Source: DATDAW01 sp036524675 (GTDB lineage: Bacteria > Verrucomicrobiota > Verrucomicrobiia > Chthoniobacterales > DASVRZ01). From it: 26,682 nt of DNA. Of this stretch, positions 1 through 6,725 are shown piece by piece. The position numbers were made by a program, and so were the translations under genes. The DNA lies in contig DATDBU010000174.1 of assembly GCA_036524675.1 (NCBI GenBank), positions 1-26,682 on the forward strand, given 5' to 3'. A model generated the notes under the pieces. The model did no database searches. It worked only from the letters and a program-made list of their open reading frames with translations, and had not been told where the DNA came from. Each line of letters opens with the position of its first letter. The first letter of the stretch is position 1.

Positions 1-80
1 AGCCGGATGACTAGCAACAGCGGCGATTGCAGCAGGTTGCCTAACGAGCGGATGCGGCGGATAAGGTCGGCTAACTTCAT
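1..80 (-). CDS. DoxX-family membrane protein (BufD-like), N-terminal fragment
   Basis: An ATG at 80-78 opens a reading frame that stays open to the window edge for 26 codons. The visible residues begin MKLADLIRRIRSLGNLLQ and continue into a hydrophobic stretch (PLLLVIRL). This basic amphipathic start followed by the first membrane segment is typical of DoxX-family proteins. The frame begins 15 bases after the msrB stop, so it reads as the next gene of the same operon. DoxX proteins (BufD) are known accessory members of MNIO/bufferin operons, which supports the call. Only the start is visible, so the assignment rests on a short stretch plus context; another small membrane protein is possible. 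Confidence 0.5.
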   Translation of the reverse strand, partial: MKLADLIRRIRSLGNLLQSPLLLVIR

Positions 81-95
81 GGCTTTGTGGTCAAC

Positions 96-680
96 TCATT
101 TCTTTTCCGCCCCGGCCGCTGGTTTACCGAACAACGGCAGAAAGTCGCCGTACCCTTCCTCGGCGAGTTTTTCTATCGGAATGAAGCGCAGCGAAGCAGA
201 ATTGACGCAGTAGCGCAGGCCGCCCGGGCCGGGACCATCATCGAAAACGTGGCCGAGATGGGCGTTATCGCTCTTTGAAACGACTTCAGTGCGGCTCATG
301 CCGTAACTGCGGTCCGTTTTTTCGATGACGTTTTTCGGATCGATGGGTTTCGTGAAACTCGGCCAGCCGGTGCCGGAGTCGAATTTGTCGTGGGAACTGA
401 AGAGCGGCTTGCCGCTGATGATTGATACGTAAAGGCCTTCGCGATGGTTGTTCCAATACTCGTTTCGGAAAGCGGGTTCGGTGCCGCATTCAACGGCGAC
501 GCGATATTGGAGCGGGGTGAGCTTGGATTTCAAATCCTGGCCTTTGGAAGTTTGCTCGGTGGACATGGTTTTTTCAGTCTTTCTCGTAGTTTCAGGATCC
601 GCACGGAGGTAAACGGCGACCGCCATCGCAACGGAAAGCACAGTCACGATGCCAACATATGACATAAGAGGCGGTTTCAT
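96..680 (-). CDS. msrB: Membrane-anchored peptide-methionine (R)-S-oxide reductase MsrB
   Basis: This 194-residue protein reduces the R epimer of methionine sulfoxide in proteins. Residues 7-25 form a membrane anchor or uncleaved signal, so the catalytic domain (about 50-175) should face the periplasm. The MsrB core is clear: SGTGWPSF near 102-109, HLGHVF at 141-146, and the catalytic cysteine in RYCVN (Cys158). Cys65 in ECGTEPAF is the likely resolving cysteine. The two CxxC pairs that bind structural zinc in many MsrBs are absent; their positions hold Ser86/Ser89 and Ser135/Asp138, so this is the zinc-less form. The gene starts 27 bases after bufC and ends 15 bases before the DoxX-like start, so it sits inside the bufferin operon. 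ATG680 was chosen; an in-frame ATG at 665 is an alternative. Confidence 0.95.
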   Translation of the reverse strand: MKPPLMSYVGIVTVLSVAMAVAVYLRADPETTRKTEKTMSTEQTSKGQDLKSKLTPLQYRVAVECGTEPAFRNEYWNNHREGLYVSIISGKPLFSSHDKFDSGTGWPSFTKPIDPKNVIEKTDRSYGMSRTEVVSKSDNAHLGHVFDDGPGPGGLRYCVNSASLRFIPIEKLAEEGYGDFLPLFGKPAAGAEKK

Positions 681-707
681 ATGCCATATGAGCCCTTGAC
701 CCTGGTT

Positions 708-1568
708 TTATTCCCGCGCGGGACGCTGTGCAATCCAGCCCAGTTGAATCCACAGTGAACACCAGGCTTGAACTTTGGCGGCTTGTTCCTCGGGCGTCTC
801 GCGGGAGTGCGCGAATGCTGTTGCGCAGGCGTCTGCAAGGGGTTTGCCCGAGCCAAGAGCCCGGAGCAAGCGGATGGCATCAGGCGCCAGGCGTTTGTAG
901 TAAAGGTCGTTGTCGAGCCGGTGGACAGCCAGGTGGATGCGTTCGCGCTTTGGCGGTGGGAGGCGTTTGATCTTCGGCTTGTCCGCGCCATGCGTTACCG
1001 CGTTGCTTGCCTCGGATCGGAGTGCGTCGTCGCGTTTGACGGCTACAATATAATCATCCACGGCGTGATCGAGGGAGAGGAGGGAAAGATAGGGCTGCAG
1101 ACCCACGCGGAGACTCATGGGGTCGGCGGTTGCGATGTCTTCGGCGGTCAGCTTTGGCAATGCAGGTCCGTCAAAGGCGACGATCTGCGCCCATTCGAAC
1201 CGGGCAATGTCCAGTGCGGCCTTTGTGTGCGGAGCTGTGAGATTGGGTTCCTCGGCAATGAAGCGGGCCATGCGACTGCACAGGTTGCGAAGGGTGAACG
1301 ACCGGGACGGGTTTTTGTGGAGATAGGCGTGAGTGAGCGCCCAGAATTTGCGTTCACCCAGAAGCGCTCGCAAGCCGGGATGATCGTCAGCGACGCAATC
1401 CAGGAGACGATACCAATACATCCGGTTGTAGATATCCACGCGTTCGCCAGGGCGCAGCGTGGCGCTGGGTTTGACGTAGGCATCCGCGTGAACCGGCGAA
1501 CGGGCGCCGAGCGGACGCGTGATTGCCCGATACATCGTTCGCTGCCAGTCAGTGAGCTTTGAACGCAT
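708..1568 (-). CDS. bufC: BufC/HvfC-type DUF2063 protein, MNIO partner
   Basis: This 286-residue protein matches the DUF2063 family: an N-terminal domain with WQRTMYRAI near the start, then RVDIYNRMYWYRLLDCVADDHPGL (here split across about 43-66), and FEWAQIVAFD about 40% along. DUF2063 proteins pair with DUF692 enzymes and are thought to recognise the precursor peptide and deliver it to the MNIO active site. The start lies 6 bases after the bufB stop, which indicates translational coupling. An arginine/proline-rich linker (about 195-210, KIKRLPPPKRER) divides the N-terminal DUF2063 part from the C-terminal part. The family call is firm. The precursor-recognition role comes from the family and was not read from this sequence. 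Confidence 0.9.
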   Translation of the reverse strand: MRSKLTDWQRTMYRAITRPLGARSPVHADAYVKPSATLRPGERVDIYNRMYWYRLLDCVADDHPGLRALLGERKFWALTHAYLHKNPSRSFTLRNLCSRMARFIAEEPNLTAPHTKAALDIARFEWAQIVAFDGPALPKLTAEDIATADPMSLRVGLQPYLSLLSLDHAVDDYIVAVKRDDALRSEASNAVTHGADKPKIKRLPPPKRERIHLAVHRLDNDLYYKRLAPDAIRLLRALGSGKPLADACATAFAHSRETPEEQAAKVQAWCSLWIQLGWIAQRPARE

Positions 1569-1574
1569 GAAAGG

Positions 1575-2426
1575 TCAGGAGTGTAGAGCGACTTTTGCCT
1601 CAGTAATAAATTCGTTGGCTTTCAAAGCTTCGGCGTGAACTTCTTCGAAGCTGGGAATCCTATCATCCCATTCCAGCAGCGTGGCGGTGACTCCACAGAT
1701 TCTGGTCGCGTGCGCATACAACTTCCAAACCGGGTCAAGCACGGGGTGATCGTGAGTGTCGAGAATGTATTTCTCGAATTTTGTGTGCCCGGCGATATGC
1801 ATCTGGCCAACGCGGTGATGAGGGATGTTGTCGAGATAGTCGTACGGATTGAATCCGTGGTTTCTGGAGGAGACGTAAATATTGTTAACATCCAGGAGGA
1901 TGCCGCAATCCGCGCGTTCGACGACTTCGGTTAGGAATTCCCACTCCGTCATTTCAGACACGTGGAACTCCATGTAGGAGCTTACATTTTCCACGCAGAT
2001 CGGCACTTCAACGAAGTCGCGGACCTGGCGGATTTTTTCGGCGGTGCGTTTCGCGGCTTCGAAAGTATACGGCATCGGGAGCAGGTCATGCGTATAGGTG
2101 CCGTCCACGCTTCCCCAGCAGAGATGATCCGACAACCAGGGTGTATTCGTGCGTTTGACGAGGTCTTTCAACCGCTTGAGATGCGTGCGATTGAGCTTTT
2201 CCGCGGAGCCGAAATACATGGAGACGCCATGTTGGACGACCTGGTATTGCTCGAGAATTTTGTCGAGCACTTCTAAAGGCCGCCCGCCATCGACCATAAA
2301 GTTCTCTGAAATGATCTCAAACCAATCGACTGTGGGTTTGTTGGAAAGGATATGGCGGTAATGCGGAACGCGCAGGCCGATTCCGATACCGAGATGAGTG
2401 AAATTGTTAAAGGGATTGGCGGGCAT
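1575..2426 (-). CDS. bufB: BufB-type multinuclear non-heme iron oxidase (MNIO, DUF692)
   Basis: This 283-residue TIM-barrel enzyme belongs to DUF692 (MNIO). Family members use two or three iron ions to oxidise cysteine residues of ribosomal peptides into thiooxazole or oxazolone/thioamide groups. The expected metal-ligand residues are present in order: His66 (QHGVSMYFGS), Asp100-His101 (LSDHLCWG), Glu146-Asn147 (CVENVSSYMEF), Asp179 and Asn182 (LLDVNNIYVSS), His210 and His214 (MHIAGH), Asp224-His227 (DTHDH), and Glu252 (LLEWD). Length is normal for the family. It follows the cysteine-rich precursor gene by 137 bases and is tightly coupled to bufC. No recognisable Shine-Dalgarno precedes the ATG. 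The family is certain; the exact chemistry on this precursor is inferred. Confidence 0.95.
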   Translation of the reverse strand: MPANPFNNFTHLGIGIGLRVPHYRHILSNKPTVDWFEIISENFMVDGGRPLEVLDKILEQYQVVQHGVSMYFGSAEKLNRTHLKRLKDLVKRTNTPWLSDHLCWGSVDGTYTHDLLPMPYTFEAAKRTAEKIRQVRDFVEVPICVENVSSYMEFHVSEMTEWEFLTEVVERADCGILLDVNNIYVSSRNHGFNPYDYLDNIPHHRVGQMHIAGHTKFEKYILDTHDHPVLDPVWKLYAHATRICGVTATLLEWDDRIPSFEEVHAEALKANEFITEAKVALHS

Positions 2427-2482
2427 CGGGAGAAGGCGGAAGGGTGAAGGCCGAAGGTAGAATGCAGAAAAGACATGTCCGC

Positions 2483-2516
2483 GTCTAGCGGCGATGGGCT
2501 ATAGCCGCCGCTAGAC
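2483..2516. repeat. Dyad between precursor gene and bufB
   Basis: GTCTAGCGGC (2483-2492) is perfectly complementary to GCCGCTAGAC (2507-2516), and the 14-base spacer contains the palindrome GGCTATAGCC. It lies between the bufA-like gene and bufB on their shared transcript. A purine-rich tract (2428-2457) separates it from the bufB start. Such a hairpin could protect the 3' end of the precursor mRNA or partly terminate transcription, so that precursor exceeds enzyme. It could also be a copy of a dispersed palindromic repeat. Confidence 0.6.
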
Positions 2517-2563
2517 TGAAACGAATCGACGGTCAAGGACCGCCAAATAAACAACCCATGTAG

Positions 2564-2881
2564 TTATGAGGGGGTCGGTGTGGGTGTTTCCTTGGCTGCG
2601 CAGCCTCCTTTGCCTTTGCAGCTGTTCTTGCCTTTGCAGCCGTTGTCACCGGATTTGCATCCGCCCTGACCTTTGCACGCGTTTTTGCCCTTGCAATCGT
2701 GTGTGGCTTTGCATCCGTCCTTGCCGCTACAGGACGCCTTCTCGCCCATGGTGAGGGCGTTGACCACCTTCATACCACCGTCGGAAGCAGTGGATGTTGC
2801 CGCTTTGGCGCTCGTGATGGCGCCCGCGTAAAGCCCGGCCAACGCGGCACAGGCTATCATTGTTTTTCGGGATTGGATCAT
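2564..2881 (-). CDS. bufA: Bufferin-type Cys-rich RiPP precursor (BufA2-like)
   Basis: This 105-residue precursor begins with a Sec signal peptide (basic MIQSRK, hydrophobic core 8-24, likely cleavage after AKA at 25-27). The mature part holds eight cysteines at 51, 57, 63, 69, 75, 82, 88 and 94, a nearly perfect six-residue register of the form CKGKxx with one seven-residue step. The tail is ETPTPTPS. Secreted cysteine-rich peptides next to DUF692 and DUF2063 genes are bufferins, which are modified on cysteines in the cytosol, exported, and bind copper or other metals in the periplasm. The lysine/glycine-rich repeat fits the BufA2-like group better than the DUF2282 (BufA1) group. It is first in the operon. 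The class is inferred from pattern and context. Confidence 0.85.
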   Translation of the reverse strand: MIQSRKTMIACAALAGLYAGAITSAKAATSTASDGGMKVVNALTMGEKASCSGKDGCKATHDCKGKNACKGQGGCKSGDNGCKGKNSCKGKGGCAAKETPTPTPS

Positions 2882-3004
2882 GGGGATCTGTCTTTAACTG
2901 GTTTTGACTGCAGATGCCGCTTCTGAGATGGGAAGCGTGATCAACATCCGCAGTCGTTGTGAGAATCGTCCCCGGAACTTATTCCCGGAAAATTTTGCTT
3001 CCGG

Positions 3005-3973
3005 TCAGGCGGTCACCGGCTCGCTATCTGTTTCGGCAAAGATGGTTCTAGGTCGACCGTCGAGTTCAACGAAGGCGTGTTCGACGGTGCGCCGGTACTC
3101 CATCGGCGTTTTTAGCGTCACTTCGCGGAAAACATGACTAAAATACGACTGGCTTTCGAATCCGACGGCGTAGGCCACTTCGGAAATCGTTAGCGAAGCG
3201 CTTCTCAGGAGTATCATCGCAGCGTTGATCCGTTCCTGGTTGATATAGGATACGAGACGCTGGCCGGTTTCCTTGTGGAAAAGATGCGAAAGGTAGTCGG
3301 CGGAACAATGTTGCAGGTCTGCGAGGAATTTTACACTCAGGTCCGGTACGCAGAGGTTGTCGAGAACGTGACGCTTGGTCTGAGTGATTTTCAGTTTCTC
3401 CACAGGCGGCGCGACATCGGCGTGTTTAACGGCGGCAAGCAACGCGCTCAGATAAGCCATCAATAGACCTTTAATCCCCAGCCGGTCGTGATGCTCCGGG
3501 CTGTGATAGATTTCCGCCATCTCTTCGAGGTAGCGATTGAGAATTTGGTCCTTGGTTGAGTCGAAAAATTGGCTGCGCACCTGCAACATACCGTCTTCAG
3601 ATTCCAGTTTCTGGTGCTGGATGCTGATCGTCTGATTATAAATGCTAATAACCAGGTTCTCGAAAGGCTCGCGTTTCGTCGGCAACGGTACTTCGCGATG
3701 GGGGATTCCGCTCGGAATTACAGCCATCTCGTAAGGTTCGAGAATGAAGTGTTCATGAATGAACTCCAGCCGGCAGCGACCGCTCAGGGAGATGACAAAA
3801 TCCGGCGAAAAGTGAAAATGCATGCCGGGGTGTTCGACGACGTGATCGCGCAGCTGGGGAATGCGCAACATGAATTGAGAACAATCGACTGTGTTCAACA
3901 GGTGTCCGACTGCGCGCCGGCATACGCTGCCGGTTGCGTTGGTGAGGGGGTGCGTCATAGGGGGAAACGGCAT
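3005..3973 (-). CDS. AraC-family transcriptional regulator
   Basis: This 322-residue regulator has an N-terminal cupin-like ligand-binding domain (about 35-130; HFHFSPDFVISLSGRCR and VIPSGIPHREVPLP) and a C-terminal AraC DNA-binding domain with two helix-turn-helix units. The first is VKFLADLQHCSADYLSHLF, and the second is ISEVAYAVGFESQSYFSHVFR followed by TPMEYRR. It diverges from the glycerol/dihydroxyacetone operon across 245 bases, the usual arrangement for a local regulator of that operon. It also points toward the bufferin operon, with 123 bases between its stop and the precursor start. Control of glpF-dhaKLM is the more likely role, but the ligand cannot be read from sequence. Confidence 0.92.
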   Translation of the reverse strand: MPFPPMTHPLTNATGSVCRRAVGHLLNTVDCSQFMLRIPQLRDHVVEHPGMHFHFSPDFVISLSGRCRLEFIHEHFILEPYEMAVIPSGIPHREVPLPTKREPFENLVISIYNQTISIQHQKLESEDGMLQVRSQFFDSTKDQILNRYLEEMAEIYHSPEHHDRLGIKGLLMAYLSALLAAVKHADVAPPVEKLKITQTKRHVLDNLCVPDLSVKFLADLQHCSADYLSHLFHKETGQRLVSYINQERINAAMILLRSASLTISEVAYAVGFESQSYFSHVFREVTLKTPMEYRRTVEHAFVELDGRPRTIFAETDSEPVTA

Positions 3974-4218
3974 TATCCGGGAGACAACTATGCCAATTTA
4001 AGAATTTTGCTCAGGTTACAAGGATTTTGCCGGAATTTCAAATTGTCCGTGCGTCCTTGTGGCTCATAATTTTCCTGTCGTTCAAAGACGCAAACCGCTG
4101 AAATCGAGAGGTATCTGCTTGATGGCGGGGTCTGCCGAAAAGAGCGACTTTCTCAATCCGTAAACATCCAAGATCAACCCCCCTTCCTCCGGGAAATTTG
4201 GAGGTTTTCTCTTAAAAT

Positions 4219-4944
4219 ATGTCTCCGTTCCTTGGCGAATTACTTGGCACCATGATGCTGGTGCTTTTCGGCGATGGCGTTGTCGCCAACGTCGTTCTCA
4301 ATAAAACCAAAGGCCAGAACTCCGGTTGGATTGTTATCACCTCCGGATGGGCTTTTGCTGTTGTCGTTGGAGTGTTCACCGCGATCGCCTTTGGCAGTCC
4401 GGGTGCGCATTTGAATCCTGCTGTAACCGTTTTCTTCTCAATGCTGAGTGGCGATTGGTCGAACGCGGGCACATTGATCGCGGGTCAATTTATCGGCGCA
4501 TTCATCGGCGCTGTTCTCGTGTATCTCGCTTACTTGCTGCACTGGAAAGAAACCGAGAATTCGGCCCTAAAATTGGCAACCTTCTGCACGGCCCCGGCGG
4601 TTCGGTCGGCCGGTGCAAATCTTGTCACGGAAATCATCGGCACATTTGCTCTCGTCGTAGGCGTGGCGGCGATCTTTTCCAAAGGCGTTTCTCCCACCGG
4701 TCCCGTTGCTGCACTTGGGCCTTATCTGGTGGGTGTTCTTGTCTGGGGAATCGGTCTTTCGCTCGGCGGTCCCACCGGTTATGCAATCAATCCGGCGCGT
4801 GACCTTGGTCCGCGGATTGCCCACGCTGTTTTGCCGATCCCAGGTAAACGCGATTCGGACTGGGGTTATTCCTGGATTCCCGTCGTGGGCCCGATCGTTG
4901 GCGCAATTCTCGGCGCACTGCTTGTCAAACCGTTGCTTGGTTAG
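4219..4944 (+). CDS. glpF: Glycerol uptake facilitator (MIP/aquaglyceroporin)
   Basis: This 241-residue inner-membrane channel has both MIP half-pore motifs: NPA at 66-68 (GAHLNPAVT) and NPA at 191-193 (GYAINPARDLGPR). The selectivity arginine is Arg194, and Asp195 follows it as in glycerol-conducting members rather than water-only aquaporins. Six membrane segments are evident. It starts the operon with dhaK 9 bases downstream, so glycerol or dihydroxyacetone entry is coupled to dihydroxyacetone phosphorylation. A GGAGG at 4191-4195 lies rather far from the ATG, so the ribosome site is uncertain. Confidence 0.95.
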   Translation: MSPFLGELLGTMMLVLFGDGVVANVVLNKTKGQNSGWIVITSGWAFAVVVGVFTAIAFGSPGAHLNPAVTVFFSMLSGDWSNAGTLIAGQFIGAFIGAVLVYLAYLLHWKETENSALKLATFCTAPAVRSAGANLVTEIIGTFALVVGVAAIFSKGVSPTGPVAALGPYLVGVLVWGIGLSLGGPTGYAINPARDLGPRIAHAVLPIPGKRDSDWGYSWIPVVGPIVGAILGALLVKPLLG

Positions 4945-4953
4945 AACAACCCC

Positions 4954-5952
4954 ATGAAAAAACTCATCAATTCCCCCGAAAACGTCGTCCTGGAGGCACT
5001 CCAGGGTATGGAAGCGGCTCATCCCTCGTTGCTGAAGGTCCATTACGACCCGAACTTCGTTTTCCGCGCTGACGCACCTGTCGCAGGAAAAGTTGCTCTC
5101 GTTTCCGGGGGCGGTAGTGGGCACGAGCCGATGCATGGCGGTCTTGTCGGCAAAGGAATGCTCGACGCGGCATGTCCGGGAGCGGTCTTTACCAGCCCGA
5201 CTCCCGACCAGATGTACGAAGCCGCGAAAGCCGTGCACGGAGGCAAAGGCGTCTTATTCATTGTCAAGAATTACACCGGTGACGTGATGAATTTCGATAT
5301 GGCCGCTGAGTTAGCCCGCGCCGATGGCATCGAAGTGCAAAGCGTGATTATCGATGATGACGTTGCTGTTCAGGATAGCACCTGGACTGCGGGGCGTCGC
5401 GGAGTCGGAACGACCGTTCTTGCGGAGAAAATCTGCGGCGCTGCGGCAGAATCCGGCGCATCATTGGCTGAGGTCGCGGAAATTTGCAAAAAGGTAAATG
5501 CCAATGGCCGCAGCATGGGGGTGGCGTTGACCTCTTGCACGGTTCCTCATGTTGGCAAGCCATCCTTCGATCTGCCCGAGGACGAGATCGAAGTCGGGAT
5601 CGGGATCCATGGCGAACCAGGCCGCAGGCGGGACAAGTTTGTGCCCGCGGACGCTGTCGTCGAGCAACTCGTGAAACCGATTTTGAACGATCTGCCATTT
5701 GCCGCCGGTGATGAAGTGTTGCTTTTCGTCAATGGAATGGGCGGAACACCCCTTATTGAGCTCTACATCGTTTATCGTAAAGCGGCAGAAATTTTGGCGA
5801 AGGCAGGTGTCAAAGTCACTCGCAGTCTTGTCGGTTCCTATATAACAAGTCTCGAAATGGCAGGAACCTCAATCACGTTGTTAAAACTGAATTCTCAGCT
5901 TGCGGATTTGTGGGACGCTCCAGTAAAAACCCCCGCACTGACATGGCAGTAA
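4954..5952 (+). CDS. dhaK: Dihydroxyacetone kinase, substrate-binding subunit DhaK
   Basis: This 332-residue subunit binds dihydroxyacetone covalently through a histidine hemiaminal for phosphorylation by DhaL-ADP. The catalytic histidine is His219 in GIGIHGEPG. The substrate-site loop SGGGSGHEP spans 51-59, with His57 matching the conserved second histidine. Length matches the PTS-type DhaK of about 330-356 residues. It starts 9 bases after glpF and its last 10 bases overlap the dhaL start, so translation is coupled. No glycerol dehydrogenase gene is present in the window, so the oxidation of glycerol to dihydroxyacetone must be encoded elsewhere. Confidence 0.97.
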   Translation: MKKLINSPENVVLEALQGMEAAHPSLLKVHYDPNFVFRADAPVAGKVALVSGGGSGHEPMHGGLVGKGMLDAACPGAVFTSPTPDQMYEAAKAVHGGKGVLFIVKNYTGDVMNFDMAAELARADGIEVQSVIIDDDVAVQDSTWTAGRRGVGTTVLAEKICGAAAESGASLAEVAEICKKVNANGRSMGVALTSCTVPHVGKPSFDLPEDEIEVGIGIHGEPGRRRDKFVPADAVVEQLVKPILNDLPFAAGDEVLLFVNGMGGTPLIELYIVYRKAAEILAKAGVKVTRSLVGSYITSLEMAGTSITLLKLNSQLADLWDAPVKTPALTWQ

Positions 5953-6584
5953 TCCATTCACATACGATCGTAGACTGGCTGCAACGCGCCGCCGTCCTTT
6001 ACAACGACCATAAGGATGAGCTGACAGACCTGGACCGGGCAATTGGAGACGCGGACCACGGCGCCAACATGGCCCGCGGTTTCAACGCTATTCCGGCAAA
6101 AATCGAGGCGCTCAAGACGAAGGATATAGAGTCCATTCTAAAAACGGCGTCCATGACACTCATCACCACGGTAGGCGGTGCGAGCGGACCGCTCTACGGG
6201 ACGTTTTTCCTGCACGCGGCCAAGCTCGCCAACCGCAAGGAAGAATTGACTCTCGGCGAGCTGTCAACTTGCCTCGACGCAGGGCTTGCGGGAGTCATCA
6301 ATCTTGGCAAGGCTGCTTCCGGGGACAAAACAATGGTCGATGCGTTAAAGCCCGCGCTTGCTGCCCTTCACCCGAAAAACGGTGATACACTAGCTACAGC
6401 CCTCACCCGCGCCGTGGCTGCTGCTCAGGAAGGTGCGGAAGCAACCATTCCGCTGGTTGCACGCAAGGGTCGGGCCAGTTATCTCGGTGAACGTAGCGCT
6501 GGCCACAAAGATCCAGGCGCAGCATCAAGTGTGCTGTTGCTTCAAGCGCTCGCGGAGTCAGTCTCCGCAGGGAATGCAGCTTAA
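5943..6584 (+). CDS. dhaL: Dihydroxyacetone kinase, ADP-binding subunit DhaL
   Basis: This 213-residue subunit holds a permanently bound ADP that is rephosphorylated by DhaM and passes phosphate to the dihydroxyacetone on DhaK. The magnesium-binding motif is visible as IGDADHGANMARGF near residues 33-46, followed by GGASGPLYGTFF and the glycine-rich AASGDKTMVDALKPA. The C-terminal GRASYLGERSAGHKDPGA matches the family end. The start at 5943 (MAVIHSHTIVDW) overlaps dhaK by 10 bases and was chosen over an in-frame upstream ATG at 5910, which would add 11 unrelated residues inside dhaK. Confidence 0.96.
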   Translation: MAVIHSHTIVDWLQRAAVLYNDHKDELTDLDRAIGDADHGANMARGFNAIPAKIEALKTKDIESILKTASMTLITTVGGASGPLYGTFFLHAAKLANRKEELTLGELSTCLDAGLAGVINLGKAASGDKTMVDALKPALAALHPKNGDTLATALTRAVAAAQEGAEATIPLVARKGRASYLGERSAGHKDPGAASSVLLLQALAESVSAGNAA

Positions 6585-6689
6585 GATTCTGGAAACTCGC
6601 AACGCGAACCCGCTCCGTTGCGCCCAGGCGTCTGCCTTGGCGCCATCGGCGAGATGCCCCCGCGGCGCAGGGTCGTAGCCGCGTAGAAC

Positions 6690-6713
6690 TTACAGCGGCT
6701 TCACGCGCTGTAA
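6690..6713. repeat. Dyad just upstream of the dhaM fusion start
   Basis: TTACAGCG (6690-6697) and CGCTGTAA (6706-6713) are perfect inverse complements separated by 8 bases, and the dyad ends 12 bases before the ATG of the PTS fusion gene. It lies in the 141-base gap after dhaL. It could be an RNA hairpin that limits translation or transcription of the large fusion relative to dhaKL, or a protein-binding site. No T-run follows on the plus strand, so a standard intrinsic terminator is unlikely. Confidence 0.5.
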
Positions 6714-6725
6714 AAACTCAAGAAT

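Noticed and set aside
768..1562. 264-codon plus-strand open frame
   Set aside because: It is antisense to bufC, whose DUF2063 family match is strong.
2590..2735. Regular short repeats resembling a small CRISPR or tandem array
   Set aside because: They are the codons of the CKGKxx units of the precursor; there is no spacer structure.
2972..2988. Imperfect dyad CCGGAA...TTCCCGG between the AraC gene and the bufferin precursor
   Set aside because: The arms are short with a bulge and no T-run follows, so neither a terminator nor an operator can be claimed.
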